In this document: positions 57,240-64,000 of the stretch, in pieces | How positions within the stretch are numbered: position 1 is the stretch's first letter | Layout of the letters: every line of letters begins with the position of its first letter | Source: Superficieibacter electus | GTDB lineage: Bacteria > Pseudomonadota > Gammaproteobacteria > Enterobacterales > Enterobacteriaceae | NCBI RefSeq assembly: GCF_002915575.1 | Contig: NZ_PQGD01000011.1 | Span: 124,001 to 188,000, forward strand | Length of the DNA: 64,000 bases | Reading direction: 5' to 3' | Translations under genes and position numbers: made by a program | Notes under the pieces: generated by a model | What the model saw: the letters and a program-made list of their open reading frames with translations, nothing else | Told to the model about the DNA's origin: nothing | The model's database searches: none

Positions 57240-58256
57240 TTAACGTTGCGCCAGCGCCTGAACTTCAGCCCACACGCCATCATCAGCCGGTATACCTTCT
57301 GCACGGTGGCGGGCACGACGGCTCACTTCCCTTTCACCCGGATAAAAGACCTCACCGTTCCCTTCCGCCGGTTCGGAGGATTTAACGTAGTCAGCGATGC
57401 TGGCCGCCATGTTTTCACTGAACGCTTTACCACCGAAGTGCTCAGGATCAAAGACCATAAACACCTGGCTGGCCCCGGTGCAGCTTCCCTGCTGAATGTT
57501 ATCAATTTCATTGGTGGGCGCGCCTGCGGTCAAAAACGCCGCCATCGCATCCAGTAAGATGGACATGCCGGAGCCTTTCCAGTAGCCGGTCGGCAGGATG
57601 CGCATGGATTCCTCAATCGGGCCGGGTTCATCGGTCAGGTTTCCGTCTTTATCGAACCCGCCCGGATACGGCAATTTTTCGCCCTTCAGGCGCGTGACCT
57701 GAAGCTTGCCGTAAGCGTATTGCGACATCGCCATATCAAGAATAAGCGCCCCCTCTTTCATCGGCACGGCCATGACATAAGGGTTATTTCCCAGCCGGGT
57801 ATTTTTAGCGCCCCATGCGGGCATGCAGGATTCGGTATTGGTCCAGCACAGCGCGGCAAAGCCTTTGTTTGCTGCGCGCCAGCCGTAAGTGCCGCCGCGC
57901 ATCCAGTGGGTGGTATTGCGCAATCCTACCAGCCCAATACCATATTCTTTCGCCAGTGCCATCGCCCGATCCACGGCAAATAGCGCGTTGGTAATGCCAA
58001 TACCGCGCTGACCATCATAGATTTCAAAGCTTGCCGTCGATTTCACCAGCGCGGGCCCGGCGTGAATATTGATCCAGCCTTTTTGCACGTAATCCACAAA
58101 CCGGGCGACCCGATTTAGCCCGTGGGAAAAAATTCCGTCGCAGCTGGTTTCAGTGTGAATTTGCGCACAGGTGTCAGCCTGTGCTTCACTCAAACCCGCG
58201 TTCAAAAAGGCCTGTTTAACCGTCTGTTTCATCTCGTCGAAAGGAACTAATGGCAT
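57240..58256 (-). CDS. Malate/L-lactate dehydrogenase-family oxidoreductase (YiaK-like)
   Basis: 338 residues from the ATG at 58256 (AAGGA nine bases upstream). It resembles E. coli YiaK (2,3-diketo-L-gulonate reductase, 332 residues): SHGLNRVARFVDYV, GIGLVGLRNTTHWMRGGTYG with the catalytic histidine, NTESCMPAWGAKNTRLG and LPTGYWKGSGMSILLD. Family members are NAD(P)H-dependent 2-keto-acid or imine reductases with an unusual non-Rossmann fold. The gene lies between yqjG and the DUF805 genes, where E. coli K-12 has none, and on the opposite strand, so it is an insertion. No transporter or partner enzyme is adjacent. The substrate is not predicted. Confidence 0.88.
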   Translation of the reverse strand: MPLVPFDEMKQTVKQAFLNAGLSEAQADTCAQIHTETSCDGIFSHGLNRVARFVDYVQKGWINIHAGPALVKSTASFEIYDGQRGIGITNALFAVDRAMALAKEYGIGLVGLRNTTHWMRGGTYGWRAANKGFAALCWTNTESCMPAWGAKNTRLGNNPYVMAVPMKEGALILDMAMSQYAYGKLQVTRLKGEKLPYPGGFDKDGNLTDEPGPIEESMRILPTGYWKGSGMSILLDAMAAFLTAGAPTNEIDNIQQGSCTGASQVFMVFDPEHFGGKAFSENMAASIADYVKSSEPAEGNGEVFYPGEREVSRRARHRAEGIPADDGVWAEVQALAQR

Positions 58257-58278
58257 GGCGAATCCTTGTATAACGTAG

Positions 58279-58294
58279 TGAAATTTTCGTTTCA
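58279..58294. promoter_or_regulatory. Inverted repeat before the YiaK-like gene
   Basis: TGAAATTTTCGTTTCA: TGAAA and TTTCA arms separated by 6 bases, 23 bp upstream of the start. It resembles a KdgR site but has one extra central base. The remaining 58295-58563 is AT-rich with no recognised element. Confidence 0.35.
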
Positions 58295-58563
58295 GTAAAA
58301 AACGATTTATAACAACCGTGTTTGTCTGATGGCATAAAACTACCTTTACGAGATCTACCATACAAGTATGTATAGATAAAAATACGTTTCACTTCACAAA
58401 ATTAACGCTGCATAAACCATCAATATGCCGAAAAGTTGAACCCTTCAATTGTTACTGAAGCAGGCGAGTAGCGAGGCCAGGCCTTATGGCGTCAACGCTG
58501 AACCCTTTATTCTTCAGGCTGAGTAGCGTACTCTGCGACAACATTTGCGAAAAGGATGTCATG

Positions 58564-58923
58564 ATGAAATGGTTTTGGTACTGCCTTAAAAACTATGCCA
58601 CCTGGGACTGCCGCGGACATCGCCGGGAATATGCCTGTTTTAATGTGACCCTGCTCGCTATTCCCCTTCTCGTGGAGCTGTTTTTGCCTCTGGAATACGC
58701 TGTTAGACTGATACCTGTATGGCTGATTCTGGGCGTTTTATTCCTTGTTCCTGTTGTCTGTTCTCATATTCGCAGGCTGCACGATCTTAACTGGTCCGGC
58801 TGGTGGGTTATTCTGATTTTATTGCTGGCGCAGGTTCCGCTCGGCAACCTTCTTTTCACGCTGACGCTGTCGCTTCTGCCGGGGACATCAGGGCTAAACC
58901 GCTTTGGCGCACCACCTCGTTAA
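58564..58923 (+). CDS. DUF805-family membrane protein (extra YhaH/YhaI paralogue)
   Basis: 119 residues with about three membrane helices. It keeps the family layout (WYCLKNYATWDCRGHRREYA at the N-terminus, SHIRRLHDLNWSGWWVILIL, and GTSGLNRFGAPPR at the end) but is the most divergent of three DUF805 genes in a row. The start is either 58561 or 58564 (tandem ATG); AAGGA lies just upstream. E. coli has only yhaH and yhaI here. Function unknown. Confidence 0.82.
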   Translation: MKWFWYCLKNYATWDCRGHRREYACFNVTLLAIPLLVELFLPLEYAVRLIPVWLILGVLFLVPVVCSHIRRLHDLNWSGWWVILILLLAQVPLGNLLFTLTLSLLPGTSGLNRFGAPPR

Positions 58924-59034
58924 CGCCTTCCACTGATACATCAATCGGCTAAATATTTCACCATTTTCATAAAAGCGATTAATATTATATTAATGCTTAT
59001 AAAACAAATGATTGATAGCTGATTGAGGACTGAA

Positions 59035-59403
59035 ATGGACTGGTATCTGAAGGCTCTGAAGAACTACATTGGTTTTGGCGGCCGGGCGCGACGTAAAGAG
59101 TACTGGATGTTCGTACTGGTCAATATCATTCTTACCTTTGTACTGGGCGTGGTGGATAAATTATTGGGCTGGCAACACTCCAGCGGAGAAGGCGTTCTGA
59201 CCACCATTTACGGCGTGCTGATATTTATCCCCGGATGGGCACTCCAGTTTCGCCGTCTGCACGATACCGATCGCTCTGCATGGTGGCTGCTGTTACTGCT
59301 GATCCCGATCGTCGGCTGGATCGTGATGCTGATTTTCAACTGTCAGGACGGCACCAAAGGCGATAACCGCTTCGGCCCCGATCCTAAACTCAATTCCTGG
59401 TAA
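59035..59403 (+). CDS. yhaH: DUF805 inner-membrane protein YhaH
   Basis: 122 residues (E. coli YhaH 121). N-terminus MDWYLKALKNYIGFGGRARR, three membrane helices, QFRRLHDTDRSAWW motif and the closing DNRFGPDPK match E. coli YhaH closely. In E. coli it is regulated with yqjF by YhaJ. Function unknown. Confidence 0.93.
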   Translation: MDWYLKALKNYIGFGGRARRKEYWMFVLVNIILTFVLGVVDKLLGWQHSSGEGVLTTIYGVLIFIPGWALQFRRLHDTDRSAWWLLLLLIPIVGWIVMLIFNCQDGTKGDNRFGPDPKLNSW

Positions 59404-59462
59404 TTATGTGGCTCCTCCTCAAGGAGGAGCCACACTGCTGACAAACGCCACGCCGTGGAGCG

Positions 59463-59667
59463 CTGCCTGGCGGCGCTTCGCTTGCGCAGGCCTACGGTTA
59501 CGCATAACCTATTGATGTTGATGTTTTTCGTAGGCCGGGTAAGGCGAAGCCGCCACCCGGCAAAATGGCGAACACAGTAGCAAAACAGGTCTGTCATCAA
59601 CCTCACATCTGACAACCATAATGCAGCAGAATGCTGCCTGACGGCGCTTCGCCTGCACACGCCTGGG
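59463..59667. repeat. Cluster of three REP elements between yhaH and yhaI
   Basis: Copies at 59463-59495, 59529-59562 (inverted) and 59633-59667 in the 464-bp gap. The remaining 59668-59867 is AT-rich and should hold the yhaI promoter; nothing else is recognised. Confidence 0.85.
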
Positions 59668-59867
59668 TTGCCAATAATCTGTGATGTTGTGCATTTCAGG
59701 CCGGGTGATTTAACACCTTTTCAATAGCGTGCGTTAATTAATTGCATATCTAATATTTATTAAATTTATCAAATTCTTTATATTGTCCTAAAAATATTTT
59801 TTAGCGCTGCCAATCACAGAAAAAAAGCATATACTCCGAACCACTTTCATTAAACAGGGTAGTTGAT

Positions 59868-60227
59868 ATGAACTGGTATATTAGCGTTTTAAAGAACTAT
59901 GTCGGTTTTTCTGGCCGGGCACGACGCCAGGAATTTTGGATGTTCGCATTGATTAGCGGTATTATAAGTACAATTCTCAATGTCATTCAAATTATGATGG
60001 GAATGGAAATTATGTGGCTTAGTTTCATCTATTCCCTGGCTATACTTCTGCCCAATATTGCCGTAACAGTACGCCGACTGCACGACACCGACCGCTCTGG
60101 TTTTTGGGCGTTACTTATGCTTCTCCCTGTTATTGGCTGGATAATACTCTTTGTATTTACATGCCAGAATGGCACCTCCGGCACTAACCGCTTCGGTAAC
60201 GATCCAAAATACAGCGTAAATAAATAA
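59868..60227 (+). CDS. yhaI: DUF805 inner-membrane protein YhaI
   Basis: 119 residues (E. coli YhaI 118). N-terminus NWYISVLKNYVGFSGRARRQ, RRLHDTDRSGFWALLMLLP and GTSGTNRFGNDPK match YhaI rather than YhaH. Three membrane helices. Lower GC than its paralogues in the middle portion. Function unknown. Confidence 0.92.
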   Translation: MNWYISVLKNYVGFSGRARRQEFWMFALISGIISTILNVIQIMMGMEIMWLSFIYSLAILLPNIAVTVRRLHDTDRSGFWALLMLLPVIGWIILFVFTCQNGTSGTNRFGNDPKYSVNK

Positions 60228-60231
60228 CAGT

Positions 60232-60260
60232 AAAAAGGCATCGTTTAACGATGCCTTTTT
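60232..60260. terminator. Bidirectional terminator between yhaI and yhaJ
   Basis: AAAAAGGCATCG (60232-60243) and CGATGCCTTTTT (60249-60260) form a perfect 12-bp inverted repeat with A5/T5 ends; it can serve both convergent genes. Confidence 0.92.
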
Positions 60261-60295
60261 ATTTCGCTTTAAATTATATTGTTATTAACGCAACG

Positions 60296-61192
60296 CTAAC
60301 GCCCCATAAATAATTTCGGGATTTCACGCAGGCACCAGGCTTTGGCTTCACCCATGCTGTCACGTCGCCAGGCCATAATAATGTCAATCTCGCTGGTATA
60401 TTCCGGGCTAACTACCCGCAGACGCCCTTCGGCAATATCCTGTTCCACCAGCGCATATGGCATAGTGGCCACGCCGAGACCAGCCAGCAGCGCCTGGCGC
60501 TTGTCTTCAATGGAGCTGACGGTCAGGCGTGGCTGTTTATCAAGCAACTGGACGGTGAGTACCGGACGCTCGCGGGCGGTATCCGCCACGGCGACACCAC
60601 GGTACTTCACGCGGGTAACTTCGGAAAGCGGCTCGGGTTCGCGGTGGATAGGATGATCCGGCGCGGCAACGTAAACATTCAGCACTTTATACAGTTTGCG
60701 GGAATTAATTTCAGATGATGAGCGAAAATGCATGTCCGGCGCGATAACAATATCTGCCCGCCCCTGCTCCAGCCGTTCCCAGGCCCCGGCGAGCACCTCA
60801 GTAATAATCGAAAGCTGAGTACTGGATTTGGTTGCCAGTTTCTCCACCAGCGGAAACAGTTCCTGAGTCGGTACCAGCGCCTCGGTCACTAGTGTCAGAT
60901 GCGTTTCCCAGCCGCGGGCCAACGCTTCAGCATCGGTGGTCAGCTTGTCGGCGGCTTCCAGCAGGACGCGTCCCCGTTCAAGGAGCATTCGCCCGACGTT
61001 GGTAAATTTGGTACGGTGGCCGGAGCGATCGAAGAGGATCACATCCAGTTCTTCTTCCAGCTTTTGCATGGTGTAGCTCAGGGCAGAAGGCACGCGTCCC
61101 AGCTCATCGGCAGCGGCGGCGAAGCTACCGCGACGGTCGATGGCGTCCATAACGCGCAGGGCTTCCAGCGTGAGTGCTCTATCTTTAGCCAT
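60296..61192 (-). CDS. yhaJ: LysR-family regulator YhaJ
   Basis: 298 residues, as in E. coli YhaJ. Helix-turn-helix region LRVMDAIDRRGSFAAAADEL and VPSALSYTMQKLEEELDVIL; substrate domain with IVIAPDMHFRS and ending MGEAKAWCLREIPKLFMGR. In E. coli it activates yqjF and yhaK-region genes in response to aromatic breakdown products. It diverges from yhaK over 105 bp. Confidence 0.96.
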   Translation of the reverse strand: MAKDRALTLEALRVMDAIDRRGSFAAAADELGRVPSALSYTMQKLEEELDVILFDRSGHRTKFTNVGRMLLERGRVLLEAADKLTTDAEALARGWETHLTLVTEALVPTQELFPLVEKLATKSSTQLSIITEVLAGAWERLEQGRADIVIAPDMHFRSSSEINSRKLYKVLNVYVAAPDHPIHREPEPLSEVTRVKYRGVAVADTARERPVLTVQLLDKQPRLTVSSIEDKRQALLAGLGVATMPYALVEQDIAEGRLRVVSPEYTSEIDIIMAWRRDSMGEAKAWCLREIPKLFMGR

Positions 61193-61297
61193 TTCGCTCT
61201 CGTTCAGGAAATTTGAACATACCAGGCAGAATATCTGGCTTACATTGCAGCGTCCATCGCTTTAACATGAGTTTAGTGTAAAGAGAGGTCAAGAATT

Positions 61298-61999
61298 ATG
61301 ATTACTACCCGAACCGCTAAACAGTGTGGGCAAGCAGATTTCGGATGGCTACAGGCCCGCTACACCTTTTCCTTTGGACACTACTTCGACCCGAAACTGC
61401 TGGGCTACGCCTCCCTGCGTGTGCTGAATCAGGAGGTGCTCGCCCCCGGCGCGTCTTTCCAGCCACGTACCTATCCCAAAGTGGATATTCTTAATCTGAT
61501 CCTCGAAGGCACTGCAGAATACCGCGACAGCGAAGGCAATCATATCCAGGCGAAAGCCGGTGAAGCGCTGCTGATTGCCACCCAGCCCGGTGTCAGTTAC
61601 AGCGAGCATAACCTCAGTAAAGAGAAATCCCTGACCCGCATGCAGCTATGGCTGGACGCCTGCCCGGAGCGGGAAAACCCACCGCTACAAAAAATCACCC
61701 TCACCGACACTGCGCAACAACTGCTGGCGTCGCCGGAAGGCAGCGATGAAAGCCTGCAACTGCGCCAGCAGGTGTGGGTGCATCACATCGAACTGGAAAA
61801 AGGTGAACAGCTCAGTTTTCAGATCCACGGACCGCGTGCCTACCTGCAATCCATTCATGGATCGTTCCATGCACGAACCCAGCAGGAGGAGAACCAGACG
61901 CTGACCTGCGGCGACGGCGCATTTATTCGTGATGAAGCTAACATAACGCTGGTTGCCGGTACGCCGCTGCGCGCTTTACTGATAGATTTACCGGTGTAG
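61298..61999 (+). CDS. yhaK: Pirin-family protein YhaK
   Basis: 233 residues, equal to E. coli YhaK. A bicupin: N-terminal cupin with SFGHYFDPKLLGY and PRTYPKVDILNLILEG, C-terminal cupin with QIHGPRAYLQSIHG and RDEANITLVAGTPLRALLID. It is a cytoplasmic marker of oxidative or nitrosative stress; as in E. coli the metal-binding histidines of true pirins are incomplete. It is probably controlled by the divergent YhaJ. Confidence 0.95.
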   Translation: MITTRTAKQCGQADFGWLQARYTFSFGHYFDPKLLGYASLRVLNQEVLAPGASFQPRTYPKVDILNLILEGTAEYRDSEGNHIQAKAGEALLIATQPGVSYSEHNLSKEKSLTRMQLWLDACPERENPPLQKITLTDTAQQLLASPEGSDESLQLRQQVWVHHIELEKGEQLSFQIHGPRAYLQSIHGSFHARTQQEENQTLTCGDGAFIRDEANITLVAGTPLRALLIDLPV

Positions 62000-62025
62000 T
62001 TCCTGTTAAGTAAGTGAGTAATCCT

Positions 62026-62220
62026 ATGAGCAAAAAAACGACAAAAAAACGGCCTGCGGTGAGTCCTGCTCCCGCCACGCCAGTGGCAGTGGTGCCCCCG
62101 GCCTTTGGCTATGAAGATATGCTGAGCGAACTGGAGGCCATCGTTGTCGATGCCGAAGTCAGGCTTGCAGACGAAGAAGTGATAGCAGACGGTGTGGCGC
62201 TAAGCCGAACGGGACTATAA
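62026..62220 (+). CDS. yhaL: Small protein YhaL
   Basis: 64 residues (E. coli YhaL 54). A lysine-rich N-terminus (MSKKTTKKRPAVSP), a proline/alanine linker, and the conserved FGYEDMLSELEAIVVDAEVR. The C-terminus is about ten residues longer than in E. coli. An in-frame GTG lies at 62014 but ATG 62026 aligns. Function unknown. It follows yhaK by 26 bp. Confidence 0.88.
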   Translation: MSKKTTKKRPAVSPAPATPVAVVPPAFGYEDMLSELEAIVVDAEVRLADEEVIADGVALSRTGL

Positions 62221-62247
62221 CCCAGGGCTGCGCCTTGCCGTAAAATA

Positions 62248-63612
62248 TCACGCGCAAACCACCTTGATAGCCAGCCCACCACGCGAGGTTTCCCGGTATT
62301 TTGCATTCATATCTTTACCGGTTTCGTACATGGTCTCTATCACCTTATCAAGCGAGACGCGCGGTTCGCTGGTGCGTCGCAGGGCCATGCGCGCGGCGTT
62401 GACGGCTTTTACCGCATTAATTGCGTTACGTTCAATGCAGGGAATTTGCACCTGTCCGGCCACCGGATCGCAGGTCAGCCCCAGGTTATGTTCCATGGCA
62501 ATTTCCGCTGCCACGCACACCTGAGCCGGGCTACCTCCCAGCAGTTCAGCCAGTCCTGCTGCTGCCATTGAGCAGGCGACGCCGACTTCGCCCTGACAGC
62601 CCACTTCAGCGCCTGAAATCGAGGCATTCATTTTATACAATGCGCCGACGGCTCCGGCTGCCAGCAGGTAACGGGCAATTGATCCCGCATTGACCGGGCG
62701 TCTGAATTTATCGTAGTAAGCCAGCACCGCAGGGATAATGCCACAGGCACCGTTGGTTGGCGCGGTGACAACCCGCCCACCCGCGGCGTTCTCTTCGCTA
62801 ACGGCAAGCGCAAACATATTGATCCAGTCAATAACGTTCATTGGATCGCTGGACAAGCTATCGGATGAAACCAGCATCCGGCGTAGCGCCACCGCACGGC
62901 GCGGAACTTTCAGCGGGCCGGGAAGCACGCCTTCGGTATTCATACCGCGCTGGATGCCGGCAGACATAATCTCCCACAGACTGGTGCACTGCGCGTCAAT
63001 CTCTTGCTTACTGCGCAATGCTAATTCGTTTTGCATCATCAGACCCGAAATGGACAGACCGTGCGCTTCACACTGAGTAAGCAATTCGCTGGCAGAACGG
63101 AAGGCAAAAGGAACCGGAACCGTAACGTCATGATCCTGACCAAAATCCGCCTCTTCGACAATAAAACCGCCGCCGATAGAATAATAGGTTTTACTCAGCA
63201 GGCATTCAGCGCCATGCCAGGCACTGATACGCATACCGTTTTCATGTCGGGGCAGCGTTTCAGGATGAAAGAGCATGTCCATGGCGGGAGAAAAAGCCAC
63301 GCTGGCTTTACCTTGCGCGATCGGTAAATGTCCGCTGCGCATTACCTGCTGAATAAACCCGTCAATGGCATCAATATCGACGCTTTGCGGGCGATTACCT
63401 GCCAGCCCCATAATAATCGCCGTATCCGTGGCATGCCCTTTACCGGTCAGGGACAGGGAACCGTACAAATCCACCGTTAACCGCGTCGTTTGCGTAAGCA
63501 AATCGTGTGCTTCAAGCAGGTCAATAAAACAGTGACCGGCATTCATCGGGCCTACCGTATGAGAACTGGACGGGCCAATACCCACTTTAAAAATATCGAA
63601 TACGCTAATCAT
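62248..63612 (-). CDS. tdcG: L-serine dehydratase TdcG
   Basis: 454 residues, as in E. coli TdcG. It is an iron-sulfur serine deaminase: N-terminal ISVFDIFKVGIGPSSSHTVG and C-terminal domain with PTNGACGIIPAVLAYYDKF, GCQGEVGVACSMAAAGLAEL and CDPVAGQVQIPCIERN, whose cysteines hold the 4Fe-4S cluster. It converts L-serine to pyruvate and ammonia in anaerobic threonine/serine catabolism. Last gene of the tdc operon; tdcF lies 87 bp upstream on the same strand. Confidence 0.96.
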   Translation of the reverse strand: MISVFDIFKVGIGPSSSHTVGPMNAGHCFIDLLEAHDLLTQTTRLTVDLYGSLSLTGKGHATDTAIIMGLAGNRPQSVDIDAIDGFIQQVMRSGHLPIAQGKASVAFSPAMDMLFHPETLPRHENGMRISAWHGAECLLSKTYYSIGGGFIVEEADFGQDHDVTVPVPFAFRSASELLTQCEAHGLSISGLMMQNELALRSKQEIDAQCTSLWEIMSAGIQRGMNTEGVLPGPLKVPRRAVALRRMLVSSDSLSSDPMNVIDWINMFALAVSEENAAGGRVVTAPTNGACGIIPAVLAYYDKFRRPVNAGSIARYLLAAGAVGALYKMNASISGAEVGCQGEVGVACSMAAAGLAELLGGSPAQVCVAAEIAMEHNLGLTCDPVAGQVQIPCIERNAINAVKAVNAARMALRRTSEPRVSLDKVIETMYETGKDMNAKYRETSRGGLAIKVVCA

Positions 63613-63699
63613 TTCCGCACCTCAGAGAGATACCCGGGAAAGCAATATCGGTTTTAAAGGGCGGGCTGACGGAATGCGCAGACCGCCACAGGTTTCGCG

Positions 63700-64000
63700 T
63701 TACAGTGCGTCACCGCGCAGGGCGATAGCTTCAATTTCCAGCTTCACGTCCTTTGGCAAACAGGCGACCTGCACACAACTGCGCGCCGGGTACGTCGCCT
63801 GGTGCTCATCAAAAAACTGCTGGTAAACCAGGTTGATGGCCGCAAAGTCATTCATATCGCTGATGAAAACGGTGGTTTTGATGATATCGCCCACGGTTAA
63901 ACCGCCTGCGGTAATAATCGCCTTCACGTTTTCCAGACCCAGCCGCGCCTGATCTGCGACGCTTTCAGGGATCGCCCCGTTCGCAGGATCAACCGGGATC
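63700..64000 (-). CDS. tdcF: RidA-family protein TdcF (partial, 5' end beyond the window)
   Basis: About 100 C-terminal residues are present; the frame runs off the right edge. The fragment matches E. coli TdcF: QARLGLENVKAI, VGDIIKTTVFISDMNDFAAI and YPARSCVQVACLPKDVKLEI, including the arginine (PARSC) and glutamate (EIEA) of the RidA active site. RidA proteins hydrolyse reactive enamine/imine intermediates formed by serine and threonine dehydratases, fitting its place before tdcG. Confidence 0.93.
   Translation of the reverse strand, partial: IPVDPANGAIPESVADQARLGLENVKAIITAGGLTVGDIIKTTVFISDMNDFAAINLVYQQFFDEHQATYPARSCVQVACLPKDVKLEIEAIALRGDAL

Overview
The window is a chromosomal segment from a member of the Enterobacteriaceae close to Escherichia, Salmonella and Citrobacter. 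About 30 genes can be matched to E. coli proteins from memory, many at identical length, and in E. coli order: yqjH-yqjI-aer-patA, then fadH-rlmG-ygjP-ygjQ-ygjR-alx-sstT-ygjV-uxaA-uxaC-exuT-exuR-yqjA-mzrA-yqjCDEK-yqjF-yqjG-yhaH-yhaI-yhaJ-yhaK-yhaL-tdcG-tdcF. Accessory blocks absent from E. coli K-12 at these sites, together with dense REP repeats, suggest Citrobacter or a near relative. The sequence alone does not prove the genus. I see no rRNA, tRNA, prophage, insertion sequence or CRISPR array.

Layout. 1-9.8 kb is accessory: the end of a PQQ-dependent dehydrogenase, a GFA-family protein, a LysR/SDR/tautomerase group, a diguanylate cyclase, and a cluster of glycerol-dehydrogenase-like enzyme, DapA-family aldolase, broken nickel transporter and IclR regulator. 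9.8-14.7 kb is core (yqjH, yqjI, aer, patA), but aer carries an in-frame amber codon. 14.9-25.1 kb is a carbohydrate island. Its minus-strand operon encodes a CUT1 ABC transporter, a GH13 alpha-glucosidase, a GH130 mannoside phosphorylase/hydrolase and a DUF1861 protein. The divergent plus-strand genes encode a LacI regulator, a phosphomannomutase and the ABC ATPase. Three copies of a palindromic operator lie between the two arms. A block of three ~195-bp tandem repeats follows (25.2-25.8 kb).

25.9-29.7 kb is core (fadH, rlmG, ygjP). 29.7-42.1 kb, where E. coli has only ygjQ between ygjP and ygjR, holds two AAA+ MoxR/VWA gene sets on the same strand. The first is MoxR, a VWA-like pseudo-metallopeptidase, a leucine-rich-variant repeat protein and a small DUF1871-like protein. 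The second is SWIM zinc finger, DUF5691, MoxR, DUF5682 and VWA, related to E. coli yehL-yehM-yehP-yehQ. ygjQ lies between them. 42.2-64 kb is core: ygjR, the Mn/pH-responsive alx leader and alx, sstT, ygjV, the hexuronate genes (uxaCA, exuT, exuR), the envelope-stress pair yqjA-mzrA, yqjCDEK, yqjF, yqjG, three DUF805 membrane proteins, yhaJ, yhaK, yhaL and the end of the tdc operon. A YiaK-like dehydrogenase is inserted after yqjG.

How the genes work together. In the sugar island, the transporter would import a glucose- and mannose-containing oligosaccharide. The GH13 enzyme would remove alpha-glucose, GH130 would release mannose 1-phosphate if it is a phosphorylase, and the phosphomannomutase would convert this to mannose 6-phosphate. 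The double MoxR/VWA locus looks like two ATP-driven remodelling machines with recognition or scaffold subunits; their substrate is unknown. Nickel and iron run through the 7.8-11.3 kb region: a dead nickel transporter, a Fur-controlled ferric-chelate reductase, and a YqjI regulator that lacks the Cys/His-rich N-terminal extension of the E. coli protein.
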